Below are positions 16,367 to 24,615 of a stretch of 64,000 nt of DNA, piece by piece. A program made the translations under genes and the position numbers. Below the pieces are notes generated by a model. That model worked only from the letters and a program-made list of their open reading frames with translations. It was not told the DNA's origin and made no database searches. This DNA comes from a virus. The stretch lies in the IMG/VR virus record IMGVR_UViG_3300031669_000002, positions 1 through 64,000 of that record, one strand, 5' to 3'. Within the stretch, counting starts at the first letter, position 1, and every line of letters starts with the position of its first letter.

Positions 16367-16907
16367 GTGGGTAATAGATAAAGAGTTTCATTTTGAAATG
16401 GGTCACCGTGTATGGGCACAAAAGCTCGAACATGAGCATTTGAGTCTTAGCACAGAGTGCGCCTGTAAACATTTGCATGGCCACAGTTATGCTATTAAAG
16501 TATTTTTGGGTGCGGACAATCTTGACAATAGTGCAATGGTTACTGACTTTAAGAATCTAAACTTTATGAAACAGTTTGTAGATGATGAGTTGGACCACCG
16601 TATGATGTTGGATATAAATGATCCTCTTTTTAAGAGGATAACAGGATGGGAACCCCCAGAAGAAATTAGAGATTTTACAAATTTTGGTTCTTATTTGCGT
16701 GGTTGCACTTTTAAAGATGGAACGCCGTGCCTGCGCGAAGAAGATTTATTATTAGATAGTTTTGTATTAGTGAATTTTGTGCCAACATCAGAGAATATTT
16801 GCAAATACCTTAAACATTATGCACAAGCACAGTTGGGCACTGTTGCAAAGGTAACAGCGGTTGAATTGTGGGAGACGAAAAAAAGTCATTGCCGTTACGA
16901 AGATTAA
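16356..16907 (+). CDS. queD: QueD, 6-carboxytetrahydropterin synthase
   Basis: 183 residues. It converts dihydroneopterin triphosphate to 6-carboxytetrahydropterin, the second preQ0 step. Zinc and catalytic motifs are present: FHFEMGHRVW (first His), ECACKHLHGHSYAIKVF (catalytic Cys and the HGH zinc pair), DFKNLN, LDHRMML, and PTSENICKYL with the late Glu. It is longer than bacterial QueD (about 120-140 aa) because of an insert around residues 85-130, as in other phage versions. It overlaps the upstream gene; a homing endonuclease separates it from queE. Confidence 0.92.
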   Translation: MSYKWVIDKEFHFEMGHRVWAQKLEHEHLSLSTECACKHLHGHSYAIKVFLGADNLDNSAMVTDFKNLNFMKQFVDDELDHRMMLDINDPLFKRITGWEPPEEIRDFTNFGSYLRGCTFKDGTPCLREEDLLLDSFVLVNFVPTSENICKYLKHYAQAQLGTVAKVTAVELWETKKSHCRYED

Positions 16908-16931
16908 ACTATTTAGTTCGTTTATGTCTAG

Positions 16932-16939
16932 CATAAATA
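16932..16939 (+). promoter_or_regulatory. Late promoter box (CATAAATA)
   Basis: CATAAATA lies 22 bases upstream of the GIY-YIG gene start at 16962, with TTAGGAGAAAA as the ribosome site. Confidence 0.6.
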
Positions 16940-16961
16940 GTATTATGTTAGGAGAAAATAA

Positions 16962-17858
16962 ATGTTTGGATTTGTGTATGTTTGGACGAACCTAATCGAT
17001 GGTAAGAAATATGTTGGGTCGCACGAAGGACTCATTGAAGATGGATATATCGGGTCAGGAAAATATTTTAATAATGCTATCAATAAACACGGCATTGAGA
17101 ATTTTATTCGAGAAATATTAGAGGCAGGAGAATTTGAATCCCGCAATGCGTTGTTCGATAGGGAACAATTTTGGTTAGATTCATTCAATGCTGCAAGAGA
17201 TCCTAACTGGTATAATATAGCAGAGATTGCAGGCGGTGGCGGTGATACACGTATTGGTTGGTCCGAAGAGAGATTGGATGAATTTAAGAATCAAATTGCG
17301 GCGATATGGGCCGATCGAACAGACGATGAAATAAAAGAGATTGTTCAAAAACGACTCGCAACAATAGATAACGATCCGAATTGGAAGGAAAGAGTCGGAG
17401 ACAAGATGCGCGAAACTTACGCAAAAAAAGGAAAAGATTTTTTACTTGCTCGTGCTCAAAAAACATTAGAAAAATATGGTCCTGAAAAAAGATCAGCGGC
17501 AGTTAAAATGGGCAAAGAAAAGATGGGACCAGAAAAAAGAAAAGAAGCAGCAAGAAAGGCAGCAGCCAATACGACGCCCGATGTTAGAGCAGAGGCAGCA
17601 AGAAAGGCCGTAAAAACTAAAAAAGATAAGCCATTGGAAGAAAAATTAGCAACGGCCGAATTAAAGAGAAAAGCAATGACGGGTAAATTATCTGGTGCAA
17701 AAAATGGGCGAGCAAAACAAGTATGTGCTGCCGGAAAAGTGTATAATACTCTTAAAGAAGCAATGGCAGGAGTAGGTATTTCCGAACCAACATTATACAA
17801 AAGAATCAAGAGCAACAATTTTAACGATTACTATTACATAGATAAGGAACAAAAATGA
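16962..17858 (+). CDS. GIY-YIG homing endonuclease, NUMOD1-type tail
   Basis: 298 residues. The N-terminal GIY-YIG domain reads FVYVWTNLIDGKKYVGSHEG, then DGYIGSGKYFNNAI, and a Glu-bearing helix ALFDREQFWLDSFN. A basic helical repeat region (KRSAAVKMGKEKMGPEKRKE and related) follows. The end, CAAGKVYNTLKEAMAGVGIS plus TLYKRI, is a NUMOD1-like helix-turn-helix. It lacks the zinc finger of the other endonucleases, so it belongs to another lineage. It has its own late-type promoter box and is inserted between queD and queE, overlapping queE by 4 bases. Confidence 0.92.
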   Translation: MFGFVYVWTNLIDGKKYVGSHEGLIEDGYIGSGKYFNNAINKHGIENFIREILEAGEFESRNALFDREQFWLDSFNAARDPNWYNIAEIAGGGGDTRIGWSEERLDEFKNQIAAIWADRTDDEIKEIVQKRLATIDNDPNWKERVGDKMRETYAKKGKDFLLARAQKTLEKYGPEKRSAAVKMGKEKMGPEKRKEAARKAAANTTPDVRAEAARKAVKTKKDKPLEEKLATAELKRKAMTGKLSGAKNGRAKQVCAAGKVYNTLKEAMAGVGISEPTLYKRIKSNNFNDYYYIDKEQK

Positions 17859-18766
17859 TTAGATTAGGAGAACCAATATTTAGATCTATACAGGGCGAGG
17901 GAGATTTAACTGGTCGGCTAAGTATCTGGGTAAGATTTGGCGGGTGCAACTTAAGATGTCCGGGATTCTTCCAGAAAGATCCAACCGACTCTTCTACTTG
18001 GATAAAACCATTAGCTCTTGATCCAAAAGAATATAAATTATTAAATGATCTACCTGTCATTCCTGTGGGATGTGATTCTTTATATTCAATTGATCCAAGA
18101 TTTAAGCACTTGTGGCTTACTTATCCGTCTGCAAAAGAACTATCAAAAGACATAACTGCTTTATTGTATAATGGCCAATGGGAACATCCTGTAACTAAAA
18201 ATAAAATAGATTTATGTTTTACTGGCGGAGAACCAATGCTTAATCAGAAATCAATGGTTGAAATTTTAGCAGAACTTATGTTTTTAGATCCAACTATGTC
18301 CACTAAGATTCAAATTGAAACCAACGGAACAAAAGTTATTAGGTCACAAAAAACAAACACACTAAGAGTTGCAGAGTCAATCGTTCCGGTCTTTGCTGAT
18401 TATATAGTTGCAAATAATATAGATTTGCACTTCAATATTTCTCCAAAGTTATACCATGTGTCGGGAGAAGAAGAAGCAGTAAATTACGAAGTAATTAAAC
18501 AATATTATGATTTAACTAAGGATGGCATACTTAAATTTGTTGTCAATAACGACGACAGGGCATGGAAAGAATTAAACAACCACGTAAAGATATTGCGAGA
18601 CGGTGGGATAGAGTATCCAATCTACATTATGCCGGTTGGTGCAACCAAAGAACAACAAGAAGATAGTAAAATAATTTCTTCTATTGCAAATAGGGCAATC
18701 AACGAAGGATACAATGTAAGTGGCAGATTACATGCTATTTTATTTGGTAATGGGATAGGAACATAG
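17855..18766 (+). CDS. queE: QueE, 7-carboxy-7-deazaguanine synthase (radical SAM), with insertion in the cluster loop
   Basis: 303 residues (bacterial QueE is about 210-240). It builds the deazaguanine ring by a radical SAM reaction. The start IRLGEPIFRSIQGEGDLTGR and FVRFGGCNLRC-type segment, the LCFTGGEPMLNQ motif (SAM binding) and ETNGT are all QueE-like. The usual CX3CX2C iron-sulfur motif is split: CNLRC is followed by PGF rather than a third Cys. About 35 residues later comes VGCDSLYSIDP, matching the normal GCDT stretch, so the third cysteine is probably supplied after an insertion. Related phage QueE-like proteins may share this. ATGA overlap with the endonuclease upstream. Confidence 0.87.
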   Translation: MIRLGEPIFRSIQGEGDLTGRLSIWVRFGGCNLRCPGFFQKDPTDSSTWIKPLALDPKEYKLLNDLPVIPVGCDSLYSIDPRFKHLWLTYPSAKELSKDITALLYNGQWEHPVTKNKIDLCFTGGEPMLNQKSMVEILAELMFLDPTMSTKIQIETNGTKVIRSQKTNTLRVAESIVPVFADYIVANNIDLHFNISPKLYHVSGEEEAVNYEVIKQYYDLTKDGILKFVVNNDDRAWKELNNHVKILRDGGIEYPIYIMPVGATKEQQEDSKIISSIANRAINEGYNVSGRLHAILFGNGIGT

Positions 18767-18784
18767 TATGCCAAGGTTTGTAAA

Positions 18785-19006
18785 ATGAAAACACCATACG
18801 AAAAATACGAGACAGCGCAAAAGCGGCGGTGGAAGAAATTTAAGGTAGCGGTTCGTGACACATGTAAGCATCCAGAAGAGTATGTTACAAGAGAACATAG
18901 ATGCGACGAAGATGAATATGGCCGAACAGACTATAATCATGGCACCGCCACATATAATTGCAAGTATTGTGGGGAAATTTGGATAGTTGATACCGACGGA
19001 CATTAA
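18785..19006 (+). CDS. Small Cys-rich, probably zinc-binding protein
   Basis: 73 residues. Possible metal ligands are C at about 27 plus H, C at about 40, and a CKYC pair near 58-61 before the end. This looks like a small zinc ribbon; the target is unknown. Confidence 0.65.
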   Translation: MKTPYEKYETAQKRRWKKFKVAVRDTCKHPEEYVTREHRCDEDEYGRTDYNHGTATYNCKYCGEIWIVDTDGH

Positions 19007-19021
19007 GGAGATAAGGAAATA

Positions 19022-19489
19022 GTGGAACATATAAAATATACACAAGAGCAGTTTGATTTAGATGTAACAAAGCTGATCAAACAATTAGAAGACGACGATT
19101 TTAAGCCAGAACTCATTATAGGTATTTTAAGAGGAGGAGCAATTCCTGCTATCCACCTGAGTCATATATTAAACTGCCCCGTAAAAGTTATTGAGTGGTC
19201 GACGAGAGATTCATTAATCAAAGACCACAAAGCATTAGATAAGATTGCTATTATGGCAGAGCATGGGATGAAGGTTCTTATCATTGATGACATTGTTGAT
19301 TCAGGAAAAACAATCAGTGAAATTAAACAGCGCATGTTTGACACCGAGGATAACATAAGATATGCATCGCTATGGTATAATCCCAGTCAAGATACCGAAG
19401 TAGATTTTTGGTGTAATTCGGTGAATCGCGCAACAGATGAACGTTGGGTTATTTTCCCGTGGGAAAAACAAATTATAGGAGAAGAGTAA
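19022..19489 (+). CDS. Type I phosphoribosyltransferase (xanthine/hypoxanthine-guanine type)
   Basis: 155 residues, starting at GTG 19022 after TAAGGAGATAAGGAAATA. The PRPP-binding motif is VLIIDDIVDSGKTI (about residues 86-99) and the early loop is GILRGGAIPAIHLS. Length and the hood-region W-Y and W-V-I-F-P-W residues resemble Gpt-type purine phosphoribosyltransferases of PRPP-dependent base salvage. In this setting it could recycle guanine released by the DpdA-like enzyme, which is an inference. The last bases overlap the following gene by one. Confidence 0.85.
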   Translation: MEHIKYTQEQFDLDVTKLIKQLEDDDFKPELIIGILRGGAIPAIHLSHILNCPVKVIEWSTRDSLIKDHKALDKIAIMAEHGMKVLIIDDIVDSGKTISEIKQRMFDTEDNIRYASLWYNPSQDTEVDFWCNSVNRATDERWVIFPWEKQIIGEE

Positions 19490-20049
19490 TGGGCATTAGA
19501 GACGTATTAAAAAAATTTGCAGGCATTGACCGAGCAAAAAATGGCATTGAAGGAAAGGATAAATCTGTATCTCCTAATGTATCAGAAATTACAGAACTAC
19601 CATCCAAGAAAAAAGCGACACGAAAGAAAAAAGTTGCTGTCATCGACACACCAGAAGAAACAATACCAGTAGCCAAGAAACCTCGTGCGAAGAAGTCGCC
19701 CGGCAAAGCAGGAACAAAACGCGCAAAGAAGATACCCGAAAAGACCGAGTATCAACTTTTGATGGAAAAAGAAAAGGCAGAAGCAACTGCGAACAGAAAA
19801 GAATGGGTCGCTATTTTAAGCGTAGAGATTGATGTGGACAACATGTCTAATGGTTCATTTGATATAGACTGGAACGATTATTTTATTGCTAAATTAGTTC
19901 GTGCTGGTTATAAAGGAACCGATCACGATATGGTTGATCAATGGTTTTCGAATGTTTGCAGAAATGTAATTCAAGAAAATTATGAACAAGATATGGCAGA
20001 CCCTGATAATCGTCCAGTAGATCTTAGGTATCGAAAGAAATCACAATAA
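19489..20049 (+). CDS. Unknown protein with Lys-rich linker
   Basis: 186 residues from ATG 19489, which overlaps the preceding stop by one base and follows TAGGAGAAGAG; an upstream in-frame start lies inside the phosphoribosyltransferase and is less likely. A short N-terminal helix (IRDVLKKFAGIDRAK), a long basic Lys/Ala/Pro linker (residues 45-95), and an acidic folded C-terminal domain (SVEIDVDNMSNGSFDIDWND) are visible. Function unknown; the linker could bind nucleic acid. Confidence 0.65.
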   Translation: MGIRDVLKKFAGIDRAKNGIEGKDKSVSPNVSEITELPSKKKATRKKKVAVIDTPEETIPVAKKPRAKKSPGKAGTKRAKKIPEKTEYQLLMEKEKAEATANRKEWVAILSVEIDVDNMSNGSFDIDWNDYFIAKLVRAGYKGTDHDMVDQWFSNVCRNVIQENYEQDMADPDNRPVDLRYRKKSQ

Positions 20050-20065
20050 TTCGGTTATATCACAC

Positions 20066-20094
20066 TTGACTTACTGGCATTGTTATGCTAATAT
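20066..20094 (+). promoter_or_regulatory. Possible sigma70-like promoter before rnh
   Basis: TTGACT (20066-20071) and TAATAT (20089-20094) are 17 bases apart. The predicted start of transcription falls almost on the ATG of the next gene, so either the mRNA is leaderless or this is a chance match. Confidence 0.35.
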
Positions 20095-20099
20095 AAACA

Positions 20100-21107
20100 A
20101 TGGCTAAAAAATACATTATCATCGACGGCATGAATCTATACTTCAGGTCTGCACACGTTTCAACTCGTGGTGCAGACCTTGAAGAACGAGTCAGCTATTC
20201 TCTCCACGTAACACTCCAATCTATTGCAGCCGCATATCGTGATCAAAGTGCAGATCACGTTGTTTTCTGCTTAGAAGGCAAGTCCTGGCGGAGGGATTTT
20301 TACCCGCCGTATAAAGCTAACAGAGACGTAAAAAGACAGGCACAGACAGCAAAAGAAGAAAAAGAAAGTGCTGCCTTTTATGAAGGGTTCAAACTTCTTG
20401 TAAAGTTTCTAAGTGAACACACTAACATCACAATTCTGCAGCACCCAAAACTCGAAGGCGATGATCTAATCGCAGGATGGATTCAAGCGCACCCGCATGA
20501 TACACATGTTATTGGAAGTTCAGACTCAGACTTTTACCAGCTTCTCGCAGAGAACGTAACACAATATAATGGAGTAACTCGAGAATTACATACGATCAAT
20601 GGCATTTTTGACTACAAAGGAAAACCCGTAATTGACAAGAAAACTAAACTCCCTAAAACGATTCCTGACCCTAAGTTTATTCTATTTGAGAAATGTATGC
20701 GCGGTGACTCTGGTGATAATGTCTTCAGTGCCTATCCTGGTGTAAGAATGAAGGGTTCTGCTAAGACAGTAGGATTACTTGAGGCATACGAAGATAGAGA
20801 AAACAAAGGATATGCGTGGCATAATGTTCTATTACATCGATGGGTCGACCACGATAAAGTCGAGCACCGTGTAATGGATGATTTTGCTCGTAACATTACG
20901 CTCATTGATTTAACTGCACAACCTGCAGAAATTAGAGCATATATTGACGAAACAATTAAGGCAGAGGCCGTTGCCAAAAATAGACCAATGGTCGGGGCTC
21001 AGTTCTTAAAATTCTGTGGGCATCATAACCTTGTTAAAATATCTGAGCAAGCAACCACATACGCAGCACTTTTATCAGCATCTTACCCAGAAGCGGAGCT
21101 TGTATGA
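20100..21107 (+). CDS. rnh: RNase H / 5'-3' exonuclease (T4 Rnh type)
   Basis: 335 residues (T4 Rnh is 305). It removes RNA primers from Okazaki fragments and acts as a flap nuclease. Metal-binding acids of the family are present: IIIDGMNLYFR (residues 6-16), WRRDFYPPYKANR, LEGDDLIAGW (about 118-127), IGSSDSDFYQLL and MRGDSGDNVFSAYPGV. The C-terminal helix-hairpin-helix-like part follows. No ribosome site is obvious; the start at 20100 is the first residue of the conserved strand region. It is followed by an ATGA overlap. Confidence 0.92.
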   Translation: MAKKYIIIDGMNLYFRSAHVSTRGADLEERVSYSLHVTLQSIAAAYRDQSADHVVFCLEGKSWRRDFYPPYKANRDVKRQAQTAKEEKESAAFYEGFKLLVKFLSEHTNITILQHPKLEGDDLIAGWIQAHPHDTHVIGSSDSDFYQLLAENVTQYNGVTRELHTINGIFDYKGKPVIDKKTKLPKTIPDPKFILFEKCMRGDSGDNVFSAYPGVRMKGSAKTVGLLEAYEDRENKGYAWHNVLLHRWVDHDKVEHRVMDDFARNITLIDLTAQPAEIRAYIDETIKAEAVAKNRPMVGAQFLKFCGHHNLVKISEQATTYAALLSASYPEAELV

Positions 21108-21262
21108 ACATTATTCCAACAAAAGAAGAGGCAGACAAGGTCCGCCATGAGATTATGCAACTACAGCAATGGGTGGCAACATTTTCGGAGAACGATCAGC
21201 GCATCAATAATTTAAAATTTCACTTACATCAAGTTAGAGCTGATTTGGAGAAACTTATATAA
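21104..21262 (+). CDS. Very small helical protein
   Basis: 52 residues (MNIIPTKEEADKVRHE...), entirely helical with heptad-like L/I spacing. Supported by ATGA overlap with rnh and a one-base overlap with the next gene. Function unknown. Confidence 0.6.
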   Translation: MNIIPTKEEADKVRHEIMQLQQWVATFSENDQRINNLKFHLHQVRADLEKLI

Positions 21263-21396
21263 TGGAAAAGATTTTTGCATTAACAATTGGCGGTGCCTGT
21301 ATTGGTGCAATATTTGGCAACGAGCTCGGGTCAGCTATTGGCGGAGCAATGGGACTAACATTCGCACTTTGGGAAAGATGGAAAAATAATGGTTAA
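21262..21396 (+). CDS. Glycine-zipper small membrane protein
   Basis: 44 residues. Residues 8-35 are hydrophobic with G-G-x-x-x-G and GxxxG spacing (TIGGACIGAIFG, GSAIGGAMGLTF), a glycine-zipper pattern for packed membrane helices. It ends WERWKNNG. The start overlaps the preceding stop by one base and its end overlaps the next gene by 8. Role unknown. Confidence 0.6.
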   Translation: MEKIFALTIGGACIGAIFGNELGSAIGGAMGLTFALWERWKNNG

Positions 21397-21589
21397 ACAC
21401 ACAATAACAATTAATCATCACGGCGAAGAGAGAGTAGATTATTTTCTCGACGATTGTTGCATCGCATCAGTCAATCATGATGATCATGGTTGGGCTGGGA
21501 TGGAATTAGCAGACGGCATTATCGATAATTTTATAGAAGCATTTAACCTAACAGTAGTAGAAACACACGAAGAAGGAGAAGAAGAATGA
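21389..21589 (+). CDS. Small acidic protein, unknown
   Basis: 66 residues, strand-forming N-terminus (KHTITINHHGEERVDYFL), acidic C-terminal tail (EEGEEE). ATGA overlap with the next gene. Function unknown. Confidence 0.65.
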   Translation: MVKHTITINHHGEERVDYFLDDCCIASVNHDDHGWAGMELADGIIDNFIEAFNLTVVETHEEGEEE

Positions 21590-22221
21590 ACTTACAAGAA
21601 TTTATGAATGCAACCAGTGCTCGAGTAAGCGGCGGATCTGAATATCAATGGAAGTGTTTTCCTAATGCTCGATTTATGGGTTTTGCGGACATTGACGGCA
21701 AAGAAGTTGGATCGTGTGTTTTCAACACACTAACCCAGAAGATATACGAGGTAATTTTTTCAGTGGATGAAGACAACGTATCTTATCGCTGGACAGATCC
21801 TGAATGGAGAGATTCTCGCTTAGAAGAGGCTAGGTCCCGTAGCATAGATGATGGTGTTGCATACGACGATGTTAAATACACAGAAGTCCAATCAGAAGAT
21901 GAGATAATGAAACTTGCATTAAGTATCACAAATATGACCTATGTTCATAGCCATGTTCCGATATATGACGAGAGCAATGATCTTACTCCGCACATTCCGT
22001 CAGCGGAATTCGAAAAAGGGATAACTGATTACAAAGTAAAACTTACCGTCACACAGTGTTTGAGTATTAGGGCGAGTAGCATGGAAGATGCCGTTACTAA
22101 AGCAAAACGATTTGTGGGCTCAATGAAACCAACTGCGGAACTATATCCAGATGGTGTGTGTTGGGAAGATAACTACTATTCAAAAGAAGAAGTATCAAGG
22201 GAAATAGAAGAAAGTCTTTAA
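21586..22221 (+). CDS. Unknown acidic protein
   Basis: 211 residues. Two parts: an N-terminal alpha/beta region (about 1-110) and a C-terminal ferredoxin-like-looking part (VKLTVTQCLSIRASSMEDAV TKA, about 150-180) with an acidic end. GAAGGAGAAGAAG gives a strong ribosome site. Nothing specific recognised. Confidence 0.68.
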   Translation: MNLQEFMNATSARVSGGSEYQWKCFPNARFMGFADIDGKEVGSCVFNTLTQKIYEVIFSVDEDNVSYRWTDPEWRDSRLEEARSRSIDDGVAYDDVKYTEVQSEDEIMKLALSITNMTYVHSHVPIYDESNDLTPHIPSAEFEKGITDYKVKLTVTQCLSIRASSMEDAVTKAKRFVGSMKPTAELYPDGVCWEDNYYSKEEVSREIEESL

Positions 22222-22222
22222 T

Positions 22223-22396
22223 ATGGCAAACACAAAAAAGAAATTACTGGAAGACATTGAGTGCGAGGGGTTTGAGTACGCACTTGTCCACTATGATGAC
22301 TATAGCGAGATACCTGATCCAGAATTTCAGAAAAGATATGTAGCATACTTACAAGCAAGAAAAGAATTACAAGAATATTTGGGAGTAGAAGATTAA
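22223..22396 (+). CDS. Very small acidic protein
   Basis: 57 residues (MANTKKKLLEDIECEG...), helical with an acidic end. It begins one base after the previous stop and overlaps thyX by one base. Function unknown. Confidence 0.6.
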   Translation: MANTKKKLLEDIECEGFEYALVHYDDYSEIPDPEFQKRYVAYLQARKELQEYLGVED

Positions 22397-23100
22397 TGAT
22401 AAAAATGGAAGGTAGAAATGGATATAAAGTACTTGACCACGGATACGTGGCTCTCGTGGAGTCTATGGGCAGTGATTTGTCTATTGTTAGGAATGCTCGT
22501 GTATCGTATAATGCTGAGTGGCGTACTGGCGAAGATGCGGGTAAAGATGAAAAACTGATTAATTACTTAGTCAAGAATAATCACACTTCGCCGCTTGAGG
22601 CAGTTGAAATATCATTTGAAGTAAAGGCACCAATCTTTGTGTTCCGTCAATGGCACCGTCATCGCACCTGGTCATTCAATGAAATATCTGCTCGTTACGC
22701 CGAGTTGCCAGAAGAGTTTTATGTCCCAGAGTTATCACAGATTACAACGCAACATTCAAGCAACAAGCAAATGAGGACAGTAGAACAACACTCAGATGCA
22801 CAGAAATGGGCAGATGTAATGCGCGGTGCTAATGTGCGTTCGTTTGATGCATACAAGCAAATGATTGCAGACGGTGTTCCGAGAGAACTAGCTCGTTCTG
22901 TTCTCCCTGTAGCAACTTACAGTCATATGTTCGCAAAAGTTGATCTTCACAATCTTTTCAAGTTCATTGGTCTGCGTAGTCATTCTCATGCACAATATGA
23001 GATTCAAGTTTATTCAAATGCAATGTTAGAAATTGCGCGTGAAGTTTGTCCAATCGCCGTAGAAGCATTATGTGAGAAGTTAGGAATTAAAAATGTGTAA
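22396..23100 (+). CDS. thyX: Flavin-dependent thymidylate synthase ThyX
   Basis: 234 residues. It makes dTMP from dUMP with FAD and methylene-tetrahydrofolate. The ThyX signature is RQWHRHRTWSFNEISARY (about residues 76-93), containing the RHR...S motif. LEAVEISFEVKAPIFVFRQ precedes it, and the later nucleotide-binding helix includes ARSVLPVATY. It is a common phage gene ensuring thymidine supply. The overlap with the preceding stop supports 22396; an in-frame ATG at 22405 is an alternative start. Confidence 0.95.
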   Translation: MIKMEGRNGYKVLDHGYVALVESMGSDLSIVRNARVSYNAEWRTGEDAGKDEKLINYLVKNNHTSPLEAVEISFEVKAPIFVFRQWHRHRTWSFNEISARYAELPEEFYVPELSQITTQHSSNKQMRTVEQHSDAQKWADVMRGANVRSFDAYKQMIADGVPRELARSVLPVATYSHMFAKVDLHNLFKFIGLRSHSHAQYEIQVYSNAMLEIAREVCPIAVEALCEKLGIKNV

Positions 23101-23323
23101 GTATGTAATAAACGTCGAAGAGAAGGCAGTAATTAAAACAACGACCGGAGAACTAGTTCGTCCGTCGTGCTTCCATGACCTAAATCTTTACTACACTTAT
23201 TTGATTTCGACGGGGGAAGAAAAAGCAGCGGGAACTCTTCTTAAGAAGGTATTTCAGGGAGAGAAAGTTATATCGAATATGATTAAAAACATGCAAGAAG
23301 CACATTTAACAATAAAAGGATAA
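23093..23323 (+). CDS. Small protein, unknown
   Basis: 76 residues with no recognised motif; overlaps the end of thyX by 8 bases. Two strands (VEEKAVIKTTTGELV) then helices. Confidence 0.62.
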   Translation: MCKYVINVEEKAVIKTTTGELVRPSCFHDLNLYYTYLISTGEEKAAGTLLKKVFQGEKVISNMIKNMQEAHLTIKG

Positions 23324-23325
23324 GA

Positions 23326-23679
23326 ATGAGCAAAATTACACACAGTGAAATGGTAACAGCATTAGCAAAACCAGGTGAAGATATTTTAGCGTCGCTGTCA
23401 CCAGAAGATTGTCATCTATGGCACATGGCATCATGTATTCCAGGAGAAGCAGGAGAATTATTTGACGCAGTTAAAAAATCTGTCATCTACCGCAAAGAAA
23501 TTGACCGCGAAAATGTTGTTGAAGAGCTTGGTGACTTAGAGTTCTACATGGAAGGATTGCGACAAGGCTTGGGGATTACTCGCGAAGAAACTATTGCCCA
23601 CAATATTGCTAAACTGGGAGATAGGTATCAAGGAAAATATTCAAACCAAGCAGCACAAGAACGCAGGGATAAACAATAA
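23326..23679 (+). CDS. MazG-like nucleotide pyrophosphohydrolase
   Basis: 117 residues. The metal-binding helices are PGEAGELFDAVKKSVIY and ENVVEELGDLEFYMEGL, followed by REETIAHNIAKLGDRYQGKY. This arrangement is typical of short phage and bacterial MazG-like enzymes that hydrolyse (d)NTPs, often taken to trim dUTP or alarmones. It directly follows the thymidylate synthase genes. Ribosome site AAAGGATAAG. Confidence 0.85.
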   Translation: MSKITHSEMVTALAKPGEDILASLSPEDCHLWHMASCIPGEAGELFDAVKKSVIYRKEIDRENVVEELGDLEFYMEGLRQGLGITREETIAHNIAKLGDRYQGKYSNQAAQERRDKQ

Positions 23680-23680
23680 T

Positions 23681-24286
23681 ATGAAAAAAGTTAGTCTAAT
23701 AGTAGCGGCACTATTGCTTTCTGCCTGCTCAATGTTTCAAGCAAGACCGTATGACAACGTAGAATACAACTATGCTGTCTTAATCACAGCAAATGCAACT
23801 CATGCAGCTCATAGATGCGGCGATACTTCTGTGCCTGATTATCAGACTTACTTACAAGCAATGAACCACGATTCACTTACGCTAGATGAGTTTGTTAGTG
23901 ATAAGGCAGATTCAAAGCAGGCACTTCCGGCAGTTGAGCAAATTCGTGATATGACATCAACCTTCTTAAGTCATCCAACTTATAGCGTGGCGTATTGTCA
24001 GCACAAGTTAAGCAATATTCAAGCAAGCGCAAGAACTTTTGCTCGTGCCATTGGCGGGAACAAAACATACGATATGTGTCAAAGCGATGTGCAGCAACGA
24101 TATAACTTATTCTCAATAAGCTATAAAGATGGCAAAATATCTAAGGCAGAGTTTGATGAGCTTACTGGGGATCTTCTGAAACTTCAGACCATTGACACAA
24201 GCGGTTGCACTTTAGAAGAAAGAGCTAAGATGGCCGAGGCACTAAAAGTAATTCAAACCGCATCGAAACTTGGAGGAGCATTATAA
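23681..24286 (+). CDS. Lipoprotein, unknown
   Basis: 201 residues from ATG 23681. I chose this start because it gives a perfect lipoprotein signal (MKKVSLIVAALLLSAC, lipobox LSAC with Cys about residue 17); the upstream in-frame start lies inside the MazG-like gene. The mature protein is helical with several cysteines. It points to export through the inner membrane of a Gram-negative host. A role in lysis, superinfection exclusion or receptor blocking is possible; none is shown. Confidence 0.75.
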   Translation: MKKVSLIVAALLLSACSMFQARPYDNVEYNYAVLITANATHAAHRCGDTSVPDYQTYLQAMNHDSLTLDEFVSDKADSKQALPAVEQIRDMTSTFLSHPTYSVAYCQHKLSNIQASARTFARAIGGNKTYDMCQSDVQQRYNLFSISYKDGKISKAEFDELTGDLLKLQTIDTSGCTLEERAKMAEALKVIQTASKLGGAL

Positions 24287-24615
24287 TGAGCACATTAAAA
24301 GATGAAGTTAAAAAAGAAATAGAAAACGACATGATCAAGAAGATGCGTGAGCTATTTGCTCAAGAAGAAACTGAGGGCATTGACAGCATAGAAGTAGTAG
24401 ATGCATACGAAGATCCTACTCCGCCACTTGAGGCTGCACTTGAAAGAGCATTGCACTCATTAAAAGAAATATCTATTTATGGTTCATATGGTCGATCAGC
24501 AGAATGTATGCGCGAAGCTGATGCCACTTTAGAAGCATTGAATATCTACAAAACAAAGTGGCTTGAGCAGAATCCGCAGTTAGCACTTCCTGAAGAGATA
24601 TCGGAAGAAAAATGA
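24286..24615 (+). CDS. Acidic helical protein, unknown
   Basis: 109 residues, helical and acidic. It overlaps the lipoprotein stop by one base and the next gene by 4. No family recognised. Confidence 0.65.
   Translation: MSTLKDEVKKEIENDMIKKMRELFAQEETEGIDSIEVVDAYEDPTPPLEAALERALHSLKEISIYGSYGRSAECMREADATLEALNIYKTKWLEQNPQLALPEEISEEK

Noticed and set aside
23594-23680. Longer start for the lipoprotein gene
   Set aside because: It lies inside the MazG-like gene in another frame; the start at 23681 gives a clean lipobox signal.
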